A stretch of DNA of 64,000 nucleotides from the NCBI RefSeq assembly GCF_001411555.2, contig NC_049910.1, forward strand, positions 36,433,250 to 36,497,249, given 5' to 3'. This stretch comes from Juglans regia. Its lineage: Eukaryota > Streptophyta > Magnoliopsida > Fagales > Juglandaceae. Position numbers and translations under genes: made by a program. Positions 19,546 through 31,144 of the stretch are shown one piece after another. A model generated the notes under the pieces. The model was given only the letters and a program-made list of their open reading frames with translations. It ran no database searches and was not told the origin of the DNA. The stretch's first letter is position 1. The number at the start of each line of letters is the position of its first letter.

Positions 19546-22500
19546 GCCCTCCGCGAATCATCAAGCGGCACTGAAAAAATAGTGAGGCTTGAGTGTAAAA
19601 AAAAGAATCTAGCTGTGGAGAGAGGCTTGGTGAGGATGTCAACAACTTGATCTTTGCTTGACACAAAGGAGACTTGGAGAGCTTTAGCAGCCACACGATC
19701 CCTCACAAAATGGTAATCAAGATCAATATGTTTAGCTCTAGAATGTAAAACAAGATTAACTGACAAATATGTAGCACCAAGATTGTCACACCACAAGGTA
19801 GGCTTATCATTAAGAAAAATTCCTAGTTCTTTTAACAAAGACTGTAACCATAGAAGTTCACATGCAATGTTCGCCATAGTTTTATATTCAGCCTCAGTAG
19901 AGGACTGCTCGATAGTAGGCTGCTTCTTAGAATCCCAGGAAATAAGGTGAGACCCGAAGTAAACATAAAATCCTCCTATAGACTTACGATCATTAGGGCA
20001 GCTAGCTCAATCAGTATCAGAGAAGCCAATAAGTGTAAAAGAAGAAGAAGTGGAAAAGTGCAGGCCAAAATTAGTAGTGAGATGAAGATATCAAAGAATC
20101 CTATTGACATCTTGCCGATGAGAAAGATGAGGACAATGCATGAATTGACAGACTTTATTTACGGCAAAAGAAATATCAGGCCTAGTAAATGCAAGATACT
20201 GGAGACTGCCAACAATACTAGATAGAGTTGAGGATCCTCAAATGAAGAGCCATCAAGTGCAGTGAGCTTTATCGAGGCAAACATAGGGGTGGACACAGGT
20301 TTTGAATTTTGCATATTGGTATGAATTAATAAATTAGAAATATAACGTGTCTGAGATATGAACAGACCATTGAAATCACGACAAACCTCAATACCTAAAA
20401 AATAAAGCACCAAGATCTTTGACTGGAAAGGATGACCGAAGGGTAGTAATAAAATCAATAATGAGAGAGGAGTTAGAGCCAATTACAACAATGCCATCAA
20501 TATAGATCAAGACATAAATTGAATAAGACATAGTAGAGAAAATAAACAAAGAGGAATTGAATCTTGAACCATGAAAACCAAGTGCTAACATTTTATTACT
20601 TAGCTTCAAAAACTAAGCCCAAGGGGCTTGTTTCAAACCATAGATGGATTTTTGCAATTTACAAATATGAGTAGAAAAGTCAGGATTTACAAATCCAGGT
20701 GGCTATTTCATGTAGTCGTCCTTCTCCAGGTCACCATGTAGGAAGGCGTTCTAAATGTCAAGTTGATGCATGGACCACTTATTAGTCACAACAATTGAGA
20801 CTAATAGATGAATGGTAACTGGTTTTACAATGAGACTAAATGTCTTTGTATAATTAAGACTAGCTTGCTGGTGGAAACCCTTGGCCATAAGGCGAGACTT
20901 GCGACACTCAAGGGTTCCATCAGCATGCCTCTTGGTCTTAAGTACCTATTTGGACCCTAAGACATTTAGATTGAACTAGAGAGGGACTAAATCCCACGTT
21001 TGATTTTGATTAAGAGCACGAAATTCGGTGGCCATTGCAACACGCCACTCTGAGAACTTGGAAGCTTCAATGTAGGAGGAAGGTTCCTTAGGAATGGCAG
21101 AGGACTTAGAGACAGTGAGAGAGATGGAAGGTTTGGGAGGGGGCTACTGAATGGTTCTATCGGATCGAAGAAGAGTGTTTGCTTTTGAATGGGTTACCAT
21201 GGGGTGAGTTGTTGAAGGCCGAGGGAGAAGAGGCAAGAGAGATGTAGGTTGTGAGTGTAGAGGAAGATTCATTAGGGTTTGTGTTGGGAGAAGACGACGA
21301 TAAAGGAGATTGAGGAGAGGATGTAGAGGGAAGGTCTGGACTTGAAGTGAATATAGGCGGGTTAGATGACATGGGCTCATTGATTGAGTGAGGGGAAGGA
21401 CCAGACCTAATGGGAGATAGATCTGAAGAAGAAATATAAGGCTAAGAGGAATAGAGGACTGGGCCCAACGCAATAGAGGGGCCAGACGCAGGAGTAAAAG
21501 GGAAGCATACCTCATTAAAGTGGACATCACGTGAGATGTAAACCCGGCCTGTTGGAATATGTAGACAATTGTATCTTTTATGATCTGGGCTATAGCCCAT
21601 GAAGACACAGTTGAGAGCGAAGATCGATTTTATGATGGTTAAATGGACGTAAATCGAGCCAACATGCATAGCCAAAAATGCTTAAAAAGGAATAATTAGG
21701 GGAATGATGAAACAGAGCTTGAAAAGGTGAAATATTAATAATAATTGGTGTGGGCATACGATTGATAAGGAAAACAACAATCTGAAAGGCCTCAATCCAA
21801 TATTTTTCGGGAACCGAAGCATGGGTTGAAAGGGAAAGCCCAGTCTAAAAAATGTGACGATGGTGTCTCTCAACACTACCATTTTGAGCATAAGAATATG
21901 GACAAGTGATATGGTGATAAATGCTTAATGATTTAAGTGAAGTAGGAAGGGGATGAAACTTGCCTCCCCAATCAGATTGAATAGAAATAACATTGAAAGA
22001 AAAAATGTCACTTATGTGACGCAGAAAAGCCAAAAAAATAGTAAGGACACTAGACTTAGTGTGAAGTGGAAAGAACCAAATATATTTAGTAAAATCATCT
22101 ATAATTGAAATATAAAAATGATAACTAGCAGATGATAGCACAGACACCGGACCCCAAACATCAAGAAATAAAAGTTCAAAAGGCTTCTGTGAACAGAAAG
22201 GAAAAGGAGGATAAGGAAGAGCATGACACTTGGCTTTAGAGCAGGCAAAGCAAGGAGTAGAAGCTGTGCTAGCAGTGACTGAAAGTTGAAACAAATGGAT
22301 GGTGAAGGAGGTGGCACGTGGAGAAGGGTGACCTAGGCATGAATGCCATATCTATGGGGATGTTCTTTTACCAATGAAAGCCTGATGTGAGAGCAAAACA
22401 ATAGAGGAAGAAGACGTGGTGGGAGAAGAGGTCTCAACATCCGAGAGAAGAACATAGAGGCCATTCCTAACGGGTCCCTGAAGGAGTACCTCCTGAGTAT

Positions 22501-23569
22501 GCAGATCCTTCACAAAAAACCCAAAGGAGTGAAACTCAAAATAGACATAATTATCTAAACAAAATTGAAGCACATATAATAAATTGCGAGTAATCAAAGG
22601 AACATGCAAAATTTTTTGGATAAGAAATTTGCCAGAGGGTGTATGAAGTTGAGTAATGCCAGCATTTTGAATGAAAAGGGATGAACTATCTCCAATGCTA
22701 ACTTGGCCAGTGCCATGATAAGGAGTATAATCCAAATTGAGATTGGAGGAGTTTGCCGTGAAGTGGTTTGTTGCTATTGTCTTGGAACCAATTGTTGAGA
22801 TGAGATGAGATGTTAAAGCTGGAATGGCTGTATAATGGGCAGTAAGAGAGGGTGGTGCTGGGGATTGGTCAGATTGATTAAAACAATGATAACATGATAA
22901 AGCCGTGTGACCAGATTTTTTACAGACTTGGCATATGGGTCTGGTTTTGGGTTGGTTTGAAAAGAAGTTAGGACTTGAAAAGGAACTACCATAGCCACTA
23001 CCAAAACCTCACCGATAGCCATGACCACGACCTCAGTTAGATGGAGTGGAGGATGGTCTGGTGGTGGTAGTGTGGGTTGCAAGAGGGTTACCTGAAAGAA
23101 GGGATTGCGTTTGATGGGCTAGCTGTGACTCGTGGTTGAGAATATAACTATAAACTTGTGATGAGGACAAATGATCTAGTCGAGTGGTGATAGAGGTGAC
23201 GAGGGACTTATAGTTTGTACCCAGACCAACCAAGAGGTAAGTAATAAACTCAGAAGAAGAAAGTGGTTGTCCATAAACACTAAGGGAAGCAGCTAGCGAT
23301 TTAGCTTTGTGGGAATACTCAATGATGGTTTCAGATCCTTTCTTTAGTGTTGTCAATTGGTATTGGGTTTGCATAATATGTGCTGAAGTTTGGGCAAAGA
23401 ACAAACTGCGTAAGGTGGTCCATACCTCACATGAGGTGGTGCATTCAAGTACTTGGGCTAGAACTGTGTCTATAAGGGAGGAATTAATGGCAAAAATAAT
23501 CAATTGGTCTTGTAGAACCCATTTCATGTACTCTGGGTTGGTATTTCCGTCAATTGTAGGAGAGGGCAT
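19515..23569 (-). pseudogene. Copia gag-pol, multiply disrupted
   Basis: Gag (23,569-23,033) has the UBN2-type helical region (YMKWVLQDQLI, then Q-T-Q-Y-Q-L-T-T-L-K-K). A zinc-knuckle pattern C-x2-C-x4-H-x4-C survives near 22,930. Integrase (22,294-21,682) keeps LDVWGPV, a D-D-F-T-K-Y motif and N-G-S-V-E-R-H-H-R, but shows changes in the D-x35-E region and frame breaks. RT (20,609-20,159) has Y-I-D-G where YVDD is expected, removing one catalytic aspartate. RNase H (19,877-19,515) keeps S-R-A-K-H-I-D and D-I-L-T-K-P. Several stops and frameshifts make it non-functional. Confidence 0.8.
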
Positions 23570-23790
23570 CGAGATAGAGCCATCTATATATCTGAATAAC
23601 TGATGGCCTTTAAGGAATGAGAGAATTTGAGCTTTCCATAGTAAGTAGTTGTCAATGGTGAGCTTCAGGGTGATAAATGGGTGTCTGAGTTGATGATGGT
23701 GGGATTTACATTTAGTGTTGATTTTTCTGGTTCCATGGAGTGCAACTAGGGAAGAAATGGATGTAAGTCCTTTTTATAGCTCTGGTACCA

Positions 23791-24153
23791 TAAAGAAGCA
23801 ATCAAATATGATAGCACAACAAGTGTTTGTCGAAAGGCCTCAATCAATTATTTTTCATTCCAATTGTTTTCATTTCCAACAGCTTTCTCACTCCATTTTT
23901 ACAATGACTCACAGTATATATAAACCACAACAGGTGGCAACCCATTAATTCCAGATCACATGCTATCTAGTAATATTTCGGTTATTTAAAATTCTTCTAG
24001 AGTCTTCTACTTTAGTGCACATTATACTTTCTGTTATTCAGCATCCAATGCCATGGCTACACCTTTTTGTTTTGCCTGTGAGCTGATTTTTCTAGAAACA
24101 TCCTCGACTCTTGAGCACAATGTTTTGAGATAGGGGAAATGTGTGCCTTAATA
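23791..24153 (-). repeat. Copia 5' LTR
   Basis: Partner of 19,189-19,545. Its right-hand part (from about 24,019) is included in the tandem duplication that follows. Confidence 0.8.
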
Positions 24154-24706
24154 ATCCTTGTTCAGACAATAGGAATGACCACAACGTCGTGTAGAACGAG
24201 CTATTAATTTTGGCGTGTCACATGCATGTTTCAACACGATTCGACCTATTATTTAAACAAAAATTTGATGAGCATATTTTTTTGTGTATTCTTTATGTAC
24301 TTTAACTAAAGCAGTTATTTTATATTAAAAAAATATTTGTTTGTACAAGGACGCGTTGATAAACATTATGCTTTCTGTTATTCAGCATCCAATGCCACGA
24401 CTACACCTTTCTGTTTTGCCTGTGAGCTGATTTTTCTAGAAATATCATTTTGACTCTTGAGCACAATGTTTTGAGGTAGGGGAAATGTGTGCCTTAATAA
24501 TCCTTGTTCGGACAATAGGAACGGCCACAACATCGTGTAGAATGAGCTTTTAATTTTGGCGTGTCACATCCATGTTTCAACACGACTCGATCTATTATTT
24601 AAACAAAAATTTGATTAGCGTATTTTTTTGTATATTCTTTATGCACTCTAACTAAATCAGTTATTTTATATTAAAAAAATATTTGTTTGAACAAGGACGT
24701 GTTGAT
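24019..24706. repeat. 344-bp tandem duplication (LTR end plus host flank)
   Basis: 24,019-24,362 and 24,363-24,706 are direct copies, each starting ACATTAT and ending in a GTTGATAAA motif. The unit contains the outer 135 bp of the copia LTR plus about 200 bp of flanking DNA. The duplication therefore post-dates the insertion. Copies differ by scattered substitutions and small indels. Confidence 0.85.
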
Positions 24707-24910
24707 AAAACAACACACACGACGCAATTTCCCTACTCTTTTCTTATACTACATCTCCTGGCCTTTGTTCTTCTGTGTCCCGCCACTACTTTATCCCCCT
24801 CCCCACCTTGCAGACGCTGTCTAACTCAACCCACTCCGCCAGATCTCCCTACTTTCTTCCCCTCTTATATTCGTACACTTATATTTTACTTTACTTTTTT
24901 CTGTTATCTT
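24707..24910. other. Short spacer between LTR elements
   Basis: Pyrimidine-rich host DNA with no gene. It ends in ATCTT, the left target duplication of the next element. Confidence 0.5.
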
Positions 24911-25528
24911 TGTGGAAGGATAAAACACCAAGCCCAACCCACCTGGTTAGGAGCTAGGGGACAGGAGGCATTGGGTTATTAGGGGGTTAGGAGGTAGGGG
25001 CTATCAGGGGGGTCAGGGGGTAGGGGCTGACAGGAGGTATGGGAGGCTGTCAGAGGAGATGGGAAAAAGGGGAGCTGACACACACAAAGGGGTCCGGTCT
25101 CATTACTGTAGGCTGGCACACGCAACAATGAGATAGATAAAAAGCCTTCAACCAGATGACTAGGACACACTCTCGACCTTAATTTCTTCCCCTTCTTCTT
25201 CAACCCCGGAAAGGGAGCCCACAAGAGGGATTTCTTCTCCAACAAATGGATCTTCGGCTCTTTTTGTACAGTGAGATGTGAGAGACCATGAGTAACTATA
25301 AACAAATACATTATAGTGGAAACTCCTTTCCCCAAACCCCCATGGACGTAGGTGACACACTGAACCACTTAAATCTGTGTGTTCCTTACTCTTACTTTCT
25401 TTGCACTTGTTTTTCATTCATCGTCATATATGTATGTATCGCTATCATATAACTGCACCGAAACATTGTCAGGGGACCCAAACAACACCGATTAAGGCCT
25501 TGTTGTGTGATTTTTACAGCATCAACAG
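24911..25528 (+). repeat. 5' LTR of the non-autonomous element
   Basis: 618 bp, from TGTGGAAGGATAAAACACC to GCATCAACA. Similar to 28,879-29,683 apart from indels and the MITE insertion. The T-rich end and CATCAACA border fit an LTR terminus followed by one base and the primer-binding site. Confidence 0.85.
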
Positions 25529-26654
25529 TGGCGCCGTCTGTGGGATCTGATTTCTTCTTTTTGCTAGAGGTGGGAGAAGGACGATTTCCCGGCATGCTGA
25601 ATAATTATTGGACGAACAGATAATGTCCTCTCAGATAAATATTCTTAGCTTTTAAAATTTTTACATTTACAAAAAATGCTGCTGCAGAAAATGAGCCAGG
25701 TGAGGAACCGAGCTCCTCACCATTGCACCCAGTTCACTTTAATGCACTATGCAAAAAGTAATTGCACGGTAAGGACCGATCGCGCAAAAGTAACATTGTC
25801 TAGACACTAGCGAGCAAACACTATGCACTTAAGTGCACAATAGCACACAAGCACTGCACCCCACGTGCATAGTTCCATGCAAGTTCACCGTGCATGCATG
25901 CACGACCACCATGCACAAGGCATGGCCTCAAGTGCACCCAGAACTCGCAGTGCCACGCCGCAAGCCCAATCAACCGCCGATGGTCACGACTTCGACCGCC
26001 GACGTTTTCTGGCTCCACAGCCCAGTCGTGACGCACCACGTTGTGTGCACAGAGACTATGTCATGGCCCAGCCGTGAAGCAGGGGGAGAGGGCACCGGAG
26101 CCCACCGTGTGGTGTGCCAGCATTGTCTGTAGAAGACGATGCATCGTTGATCGACCCTCCCAGTGGTGGTAGCTTTGTTGGGACAACCACATGTGCGACC
26201 TCGTGTGTGGAGTAAAGCACGAAAGCCCAGCCCCATCGACTCCTGGTCGGCGTAGTCTGCTGCCCATAGAGTGGTTCCTGAGCACCCAAGCTGACTGACT
26301 AGCAGCTGCAATTGGCCGTGCATGCTGTGAGCACGCCGTGCTTGTTGGCGCACATTGTGTGCATTGTGTTTCTGTCGGTGGCCACCACTTGGACCGCCAA
26401 CACCTTTTGCCACCCAAGAGGTGGTGCCCCGACCTCCATGGAAAGCACTGGGTGGCCACCCTCGGCCAGCTCCACCCCAGCTCAGCGACCACCTCCCAGC
26501 AGGGACATGCCTTCCTCCTCTGCCACTCGGCTCGGTAGTCTAGCAACTGAGCTCCTCCTCCACAACTTGGTGCCACCCCACAGCTTGGCAACCCTGCACC
26601 TGAGCACTCCCATCGGATCACCAACCCAGCGAGGCTTTCAACCCCATAGATTGA

Positions 26655-26805
26655 GCCCCCCACCGCTCGGACACCACTCACCCAGCTCGACATCACCTTG
26701 GTACCACTGCAAGACACCTCCTCAGCCCCAAAATTACTCCACGCGGGAAGCACGACTCGGACACCACTCACCCAGCTCGGTATCACCTTGGTACCACTGT
26801 TCAAA
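26655..26805. repeat. Direct duplication of about 50 bp
   Basis: A segment reading CGGACACCACTCACCCAGCT and continuing through ATCACCTTGGTACCACTG occurs at about 26,655-26,710 and again at about 26,757-26,808. The copies are separated by about 45 bp, inside the noncoding interior of the LTR element. Confidence 0.7.
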
Positions 26806-27344
26806 TCATCTGCACGGGAAAGTTGCCCGCATGGGAACATGGCTTAGGTCAGCTAGGAAGGTTGAACATGGGAAATACCCCATCGGCACGGGACGCATCG
26901 TTTGGGAAATTCACCTGCTTGTCATAGGACTCGCAGCTCGGGATTCATTCTGCAGGACTTGGACACAACTCGGGAACTCAGCAATCGAGCTCCACCTCAG
27001 CAGAGTGGTGCCGATCGTTAGCACCTTGGAGCCATTTGACATCTCACTAATGGCAAGGGATTCGGTAGCTCACTGGCAGGGACTCCCTTTAGTTCACAAA
27101 CTCGACGAGGCCCTTACGGCTCGAATAGAACACTCACCAACTCGGACTAGGCATGCATGGAGCTCAAATTGACTCGATAACTTCTCGACTTGCACTGGAC
27201 TCGGGACCTACTCTAGTTGCCATGCACTGCTCGATTACGCGGGATTCGACAACTCTTCACTTGCACAGCTTGGACAATGCCCCACTTACACAGGATTCAA
27301 CACGACTCGGTTCGGACCAGTCACCTGTGGTGCTTGGGCAAGAC

Positions 27345-27630
27345 TCAGGCTCTCCCAGTAGGCTCATCCAGGCTCTCCTAGCGGCCTCACTCGGACTCCC
27401 AGCAGGATCACCTGGACTTTCCTAGGGGGCTCACCTGGACTCTCCCAGAGGACTTACTCGGGCTCTCCAAGCGGGCTCACCCGGACTCCCCCAGCGGGCT
27501 CTCCCAATGGACTCTTCCAGCAGGCTCACCCAGATTTAGCTAGTGGGCATACTCTGGACCAATGGGCATGCACAAACTTTCCCCAGCGGGCATGTCTGGA
27601 CTTTACTCAGTGGGCACATATGGACTATTT
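27345..27630. repeat. Short-unit tandem array, about 25-30 bp
   Basis: Roughly ten imperfect copies of a GC-rich unit around GGCTCACCYGGACTCTCCCAG, decaying toward 27,630 into copies with a GTGGGCAT motif. Located in the interior of the non-autonomous LTR element. Confidence 0.65.
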
Positions 27631-27689
27631 TAGTTGAGCCTCAATAGTGACACATCTCTAACATTCGCCTCGCTCTGATAGAGTAATTT

Positions 27690-28395
27690 AGCACGGACAA
27701 GTGCTTCGCCCCACAAGTCCAGTCCCTCAGCTGACCACGATTCATTGGCTACGGGTCAGGGCCTCCCAAGCTCTGCCTCTTTATAGCCAGTCGGACACAA
27801 GTCTCTTGACTTGCTGACCTTCGTGCACCACAAGCCCAGTCCCTCGGCTGACCACGATGCATTGGCTAAGGGCCAGGGCCTTCCGAGCTTTGCCCCTTCA
27901 TAGCTAGTCCAACACGAGTCACTTGACTGACTGATCTTCTTGAAATGGATGGTCGCGATGCATTGGCTAAGGGCCAAAGCCTCTTGAGCTTTCTCGTTCA
28001 TAGCCAGTCGGACACAAGTTGCACCACAAGCACAGTCCCTTAGTTGGCCACGATGCATTGGCTAAAGGCCAGGGCCTCCTGAGCTCTGCCTCTTCACAGG
28101 CAGTCGGACACGATTCACTAGACTCGCTGATCTTCGTGCAATGCATGGTCGCAATGCATTGGCTAAGGGCCAAAGCCTCTCAAGGTTTTCCCTTCACAGC
28201 CAATCGGGTACAAGTCCCTTAACTTGCCAAATTTCGTGCACCACAAGCTTAGTCCCTTGGCTGGTCGCGATGCATTAGCTAAAGGCTAGGGCCTCCCGAG
28301 CTCTACTCCTTCATAGCCAGTCGGGTACAAGTCTCCTGACTTGCCGACCTTCGTGCTACAAGCCGAGTCTCTAGACTCATCGTGATGCATAACCA
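27690..28395. repeat. Tandem array of about six to seven 80-120-bp units
   Basis: Each unit contains the anchors CACAAGCCCAGTCCCT, CACGATGCATTGGCTAAGGG, GCCTCCCGAGCTCTGCC and CATAGCCAGTCGGACACAAG. Anchors recur near 27,745, 27,860, 27,955, 28,050, 28,160 and 28,270, with a final partial unit at about 28,360. Some units are shortened by about 30 bp at the start. Units differ by substitutions, indicating an old array. Confidence 0.8.
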
Positions 28396-28878
28396 TTGCC
28401 AGTGAGTTACCTCTGGGAACGAGCCTTTAGAGTTAACAGGCCTCCTAGCTCCACAACCACCTAGTACGAGTTACCTTTGGGAACAAGTCGACGGGTTTGG
28501 CAACTGCCTAAAGTGGACCCAGAGGGTCGGCATGCCTTCTAACCGCTTTGCGTGGGTTAGTTCACACAAATTCCAACACCAACACCAACAACAAATCGAA
28601 AACTTAGGCATCAAACGAACATACACTTTACAAATAAACATTCGAGCTCCGCGCTTGCACAGTACGCGGTCAAGCCAATCTCCCGCCATATCTGAGCTCC
28701 GCGCTCGCATTGTACTTTGTCAAATACTCCCTGCCTAAATTCACCGATGGAGACATTTATTACTTAACACAAACAAGTTATTTTGTTTTCTTGTTGACGA
28801 CTCTTTGTTGCATATTTTATCCTAAAGATTCTCAAGGACTTTTGTTAAAACAAGTTTTCCTTAAAAATTACGGGCTTA

Positions 28879-29683
28879 TGTTGAGGGATAAAACACCAGG
28901 GTCCAAAGACCAGGCCCAACCCACCTAGTTAGGAGTTAGGGGACAAGAACGGACAAGAAGAGACAAGAGGCATGGGGCTGTCGGGGGGTCAGGAGGTAGG
29001 GGTTTTCGAGAGGTATGTGAGGTTGTTAGAGGAAATGGGAAAAATGGGAGCTGTCACACGCAAAGGAGTCCGGTCTCATCACTGCAGGCTAACACACACA
29101 ACAAAGGGAAGCCTTTAGCTAGATGACCAGGACACACTCTCGACTTCAACTTCTTTCTCTTCTTCTTTAATCCCGGAAAAGGAGCGCTCCAGAGAGATTT
29201 CTTCTCCAACAAATGGATTTTCAACTCTTTTTGTATAGTGAGATGTGAGAGACCGTGAGTGACTGTAAACAAATACATTATAGTGGAAACTCTACTCGCC
29301 AAACCCTAGTGGACATAGGCGACACGTTGAATAACGTAAATATGTGTCTCCCTTACTCTTACTTTCTTTACACTTATTTTTCATTTATCGTTATGGATGT
29401 ACGCATCGCTACCGTACAACCACACTGAAACACTGCCAAGGCCCCAAACAACTCCGATCAAGGCCCAATCTACTTAATAGATAAGAAATGACTATTTCTC
29501 TCATTTCAGCCCAATCTACATAGAAGCCTCACACCATTTAAAAATATATAATTTTACTTTTTTATATTTATATTTCATACTTCAATTCAATATGAAATAT
29601 GAAGATAAAAATGTAAAATTATATATTTTTAAATAGTGCGTGAGATTTCTATCTAAAATTTTTCAATTTTTACGGCATCAACA
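28879..29683 (+). repeat. 3' LTR of the non-autonomous element, with MITE insertion
   Basis: Starts TGTTGAGGGATAAAACACC and ends GCATCAACA at 29,683, followed by the ATCTT target duplication. Compared with the 5' LTR it has extra sequence at about 29,468-29,660, explained largely by the hairpin MITE at 29,521-29,652. Confidence 0.8.
29521..29652. mobile_element. Hairpin MITE inside the 3' LTR
   Basis: The left arm ATAGAAGCCTCACACCATTT plus TAAAAATATATAATTTTAC pairs with the right arm GTAAAATTATATATTTTTAA through GAGATTTCTAT, about 36-38 bp with few mismatches. It is absent from the partner LTR, which shows it was inserted after the LTR element. Transcripts would fold into a long stem. Confidence 0.75.
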
Positions 29684-31144
29684 ATCTTCTTTGCTCTCTC
29701 TCGCCCTCTCTCCATTTATTTATGTGTGTATTTCTACAGAAATCTCAGGGTCAAAATGGCATCCGATTCTCTACCTCCGCCTGAAAACCGCATCGTTGTG
29801 CGTTCTTCTGTCTCATATATACATGTATCTTATATCTATGGATATAACTTAAACTGAAGCTTTACGTAAGCAGGTGGGATGTGGAATTGCGGTCGTTGAT
29901 TACTTGGCGGCAGTGGCGGCGTATCCTCAGCCAGACGAAAAGATCAGAACCACGAGCTTGAAGGTTTTTTTTTTTTTTATCTTTTCTACTTATTTTTTCC
30001 CTTTGGCATATGTATATTTATATATTCGTCGTCCGTTTTGACGCCGAAATACTGATCTTGCCAGTACTTAAAACCCTTGCTTGAATCAAATTTAATTATA
30101 TGAATTTGGATCTCTTAGCTAAATTTAGGTACTCTTTTCTCAAAGTTAGGTGTATTAGGATAAATTTCGGCCCTCGTATTAGCTTCATAGCATTATTTAT
30201 ACAATTTACGTTTACCCACGCATTTTACAGACTATTGCATTCATATATCAGACCTGGCAAATGATTGCTGCTTCTGCAACATTGAAGATATTATCATCAT
30301 GTTTGGATGATTGATTTTTCAGGTTCAAGGAGGTGGAAACGCCGCAAATGCATTAACCTGTATGGCTCGTTTGGGCTTAAATCCAAGGCTAATTTCCAAG
30401 GTTTCAATTATCCCTAGCATGTTCTCTTGTTTTACGCATTAGTATCTCCTGTTAAACGTTTCAATTTTCCAAAGTTTCAATCTCATCAGACTGAATATTA
30501 TTATAATATATATTTTAATTTTTTACATGTTTGTAGTTTCAAATCACTAGGTTGCAGATGACACTCAAGGTAGGCATATTTTGGACGAGCTAAAAGCTGA
30601 TGGTGTGGATACTTCCTTTTTCGTGGTAAGCTTCAGATGACAAACTATGATAAAAATGTGACTATATGGGATTATGTGGATATATATTCAACTGGTGATT
30701 GACAAACTATTGGTTATTATTCTCTTCTGTTTAGTAACTGTAGATGCTCAAATTTCTCTTCATTTCAAGTATCAATCCATTGTTTCCATTACTCTATTAC
30801 AAAAACTTGCAGCTATATTTCTTGAAGTTTCGAAGTTTTATGATATGATACCAATGGTTTTGTCTCTTGGTATCGCTATTATGGTTAACAACTTAACATG
30901 CATCTGTTTTCAATATAATAGATAACATGCATCTATCTTCGGTTTAATGCATGGGGCTTTAATGCTTTTCTTGGTCATATCTCTTCCCACCCCCTGCGTT
31001 TGCTTGCTTAAATATCTTTACAATTTTTTGAGTTCAATTCCTTTTAAATCTTATTGATGGAGATGCAGATGCTGAGATGGAGATGCAAGTGGGGTATTTG
31101 CATATGAATATGGAAATTTTAAAACGCTGCGTTGAGGGATTGCG

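Larger units (their letters stand above)
19189..24153 (-). mobile_element. Ty1-copia LTR retrotransposon, decayed
   Basis: Direct LTRs of about 357-363 bp lie at 19,189-19,545 and 23,791-24,153. The element reads on the minus strand. Just inside the right LTR is GCTCTGGTACCA, the complement of a TGGTACCAGAGC primer-binding site. A purine tract (complement of CCCTCCGCG) precedes the left LTR. Flanking 5-mers ATTCT (19,184-19,188) and ATCCT (24,154-24,158) fit a target duplication with one change. Order on the minus strand is gag, protease, integrase, RT, RNase H, the copia arrangement. LTRs differ at many sites, so the insertion is old. Confidence 0.85.
24911..29683 (+). mobile_element. Non-autonomous LTR retrotransposon (LARD-like), complete
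   Basis: LTRs at 24,911-25,528 and 28,879-29,683 both start TGT..GATAAAACACC and end GCATCAACA. Perfect 5-bp target duplications ATCTT flank the element (24,906-24,910 and 29,684-29,688). The primer-binding site TGGCGCCGTCTGTGGGA (25,530-25,546) is of the TGGCGCC type used by Athila/Tat-like Ty3 elements. The 3.35-kb interior is strikingly GC-rich against its AT-rich surroundings. It holds at least two tandem arrays and no recognisable gag, protease, RT or integrase. Such an element must be mobilised by proteins of another element. The 3' LTR carries a MITE. Confidence 0.85.

Noticed and set aside
26061..27172. Long overlapping ORFs on both strands (286 and 259 codons) in the LTR element interior
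   Set aside because: GC-rich DNA lowers stop frequency. No domain is recognisable, composition is low-complexity, and the region contains repeats. I treat them as chance frames.
27690..28395. CRISPR-like regular repeats
   Set aside because: Units are contiguous and diverged, without conserved short repeats separated by unique spacers, and the DNA is plant nuclear.
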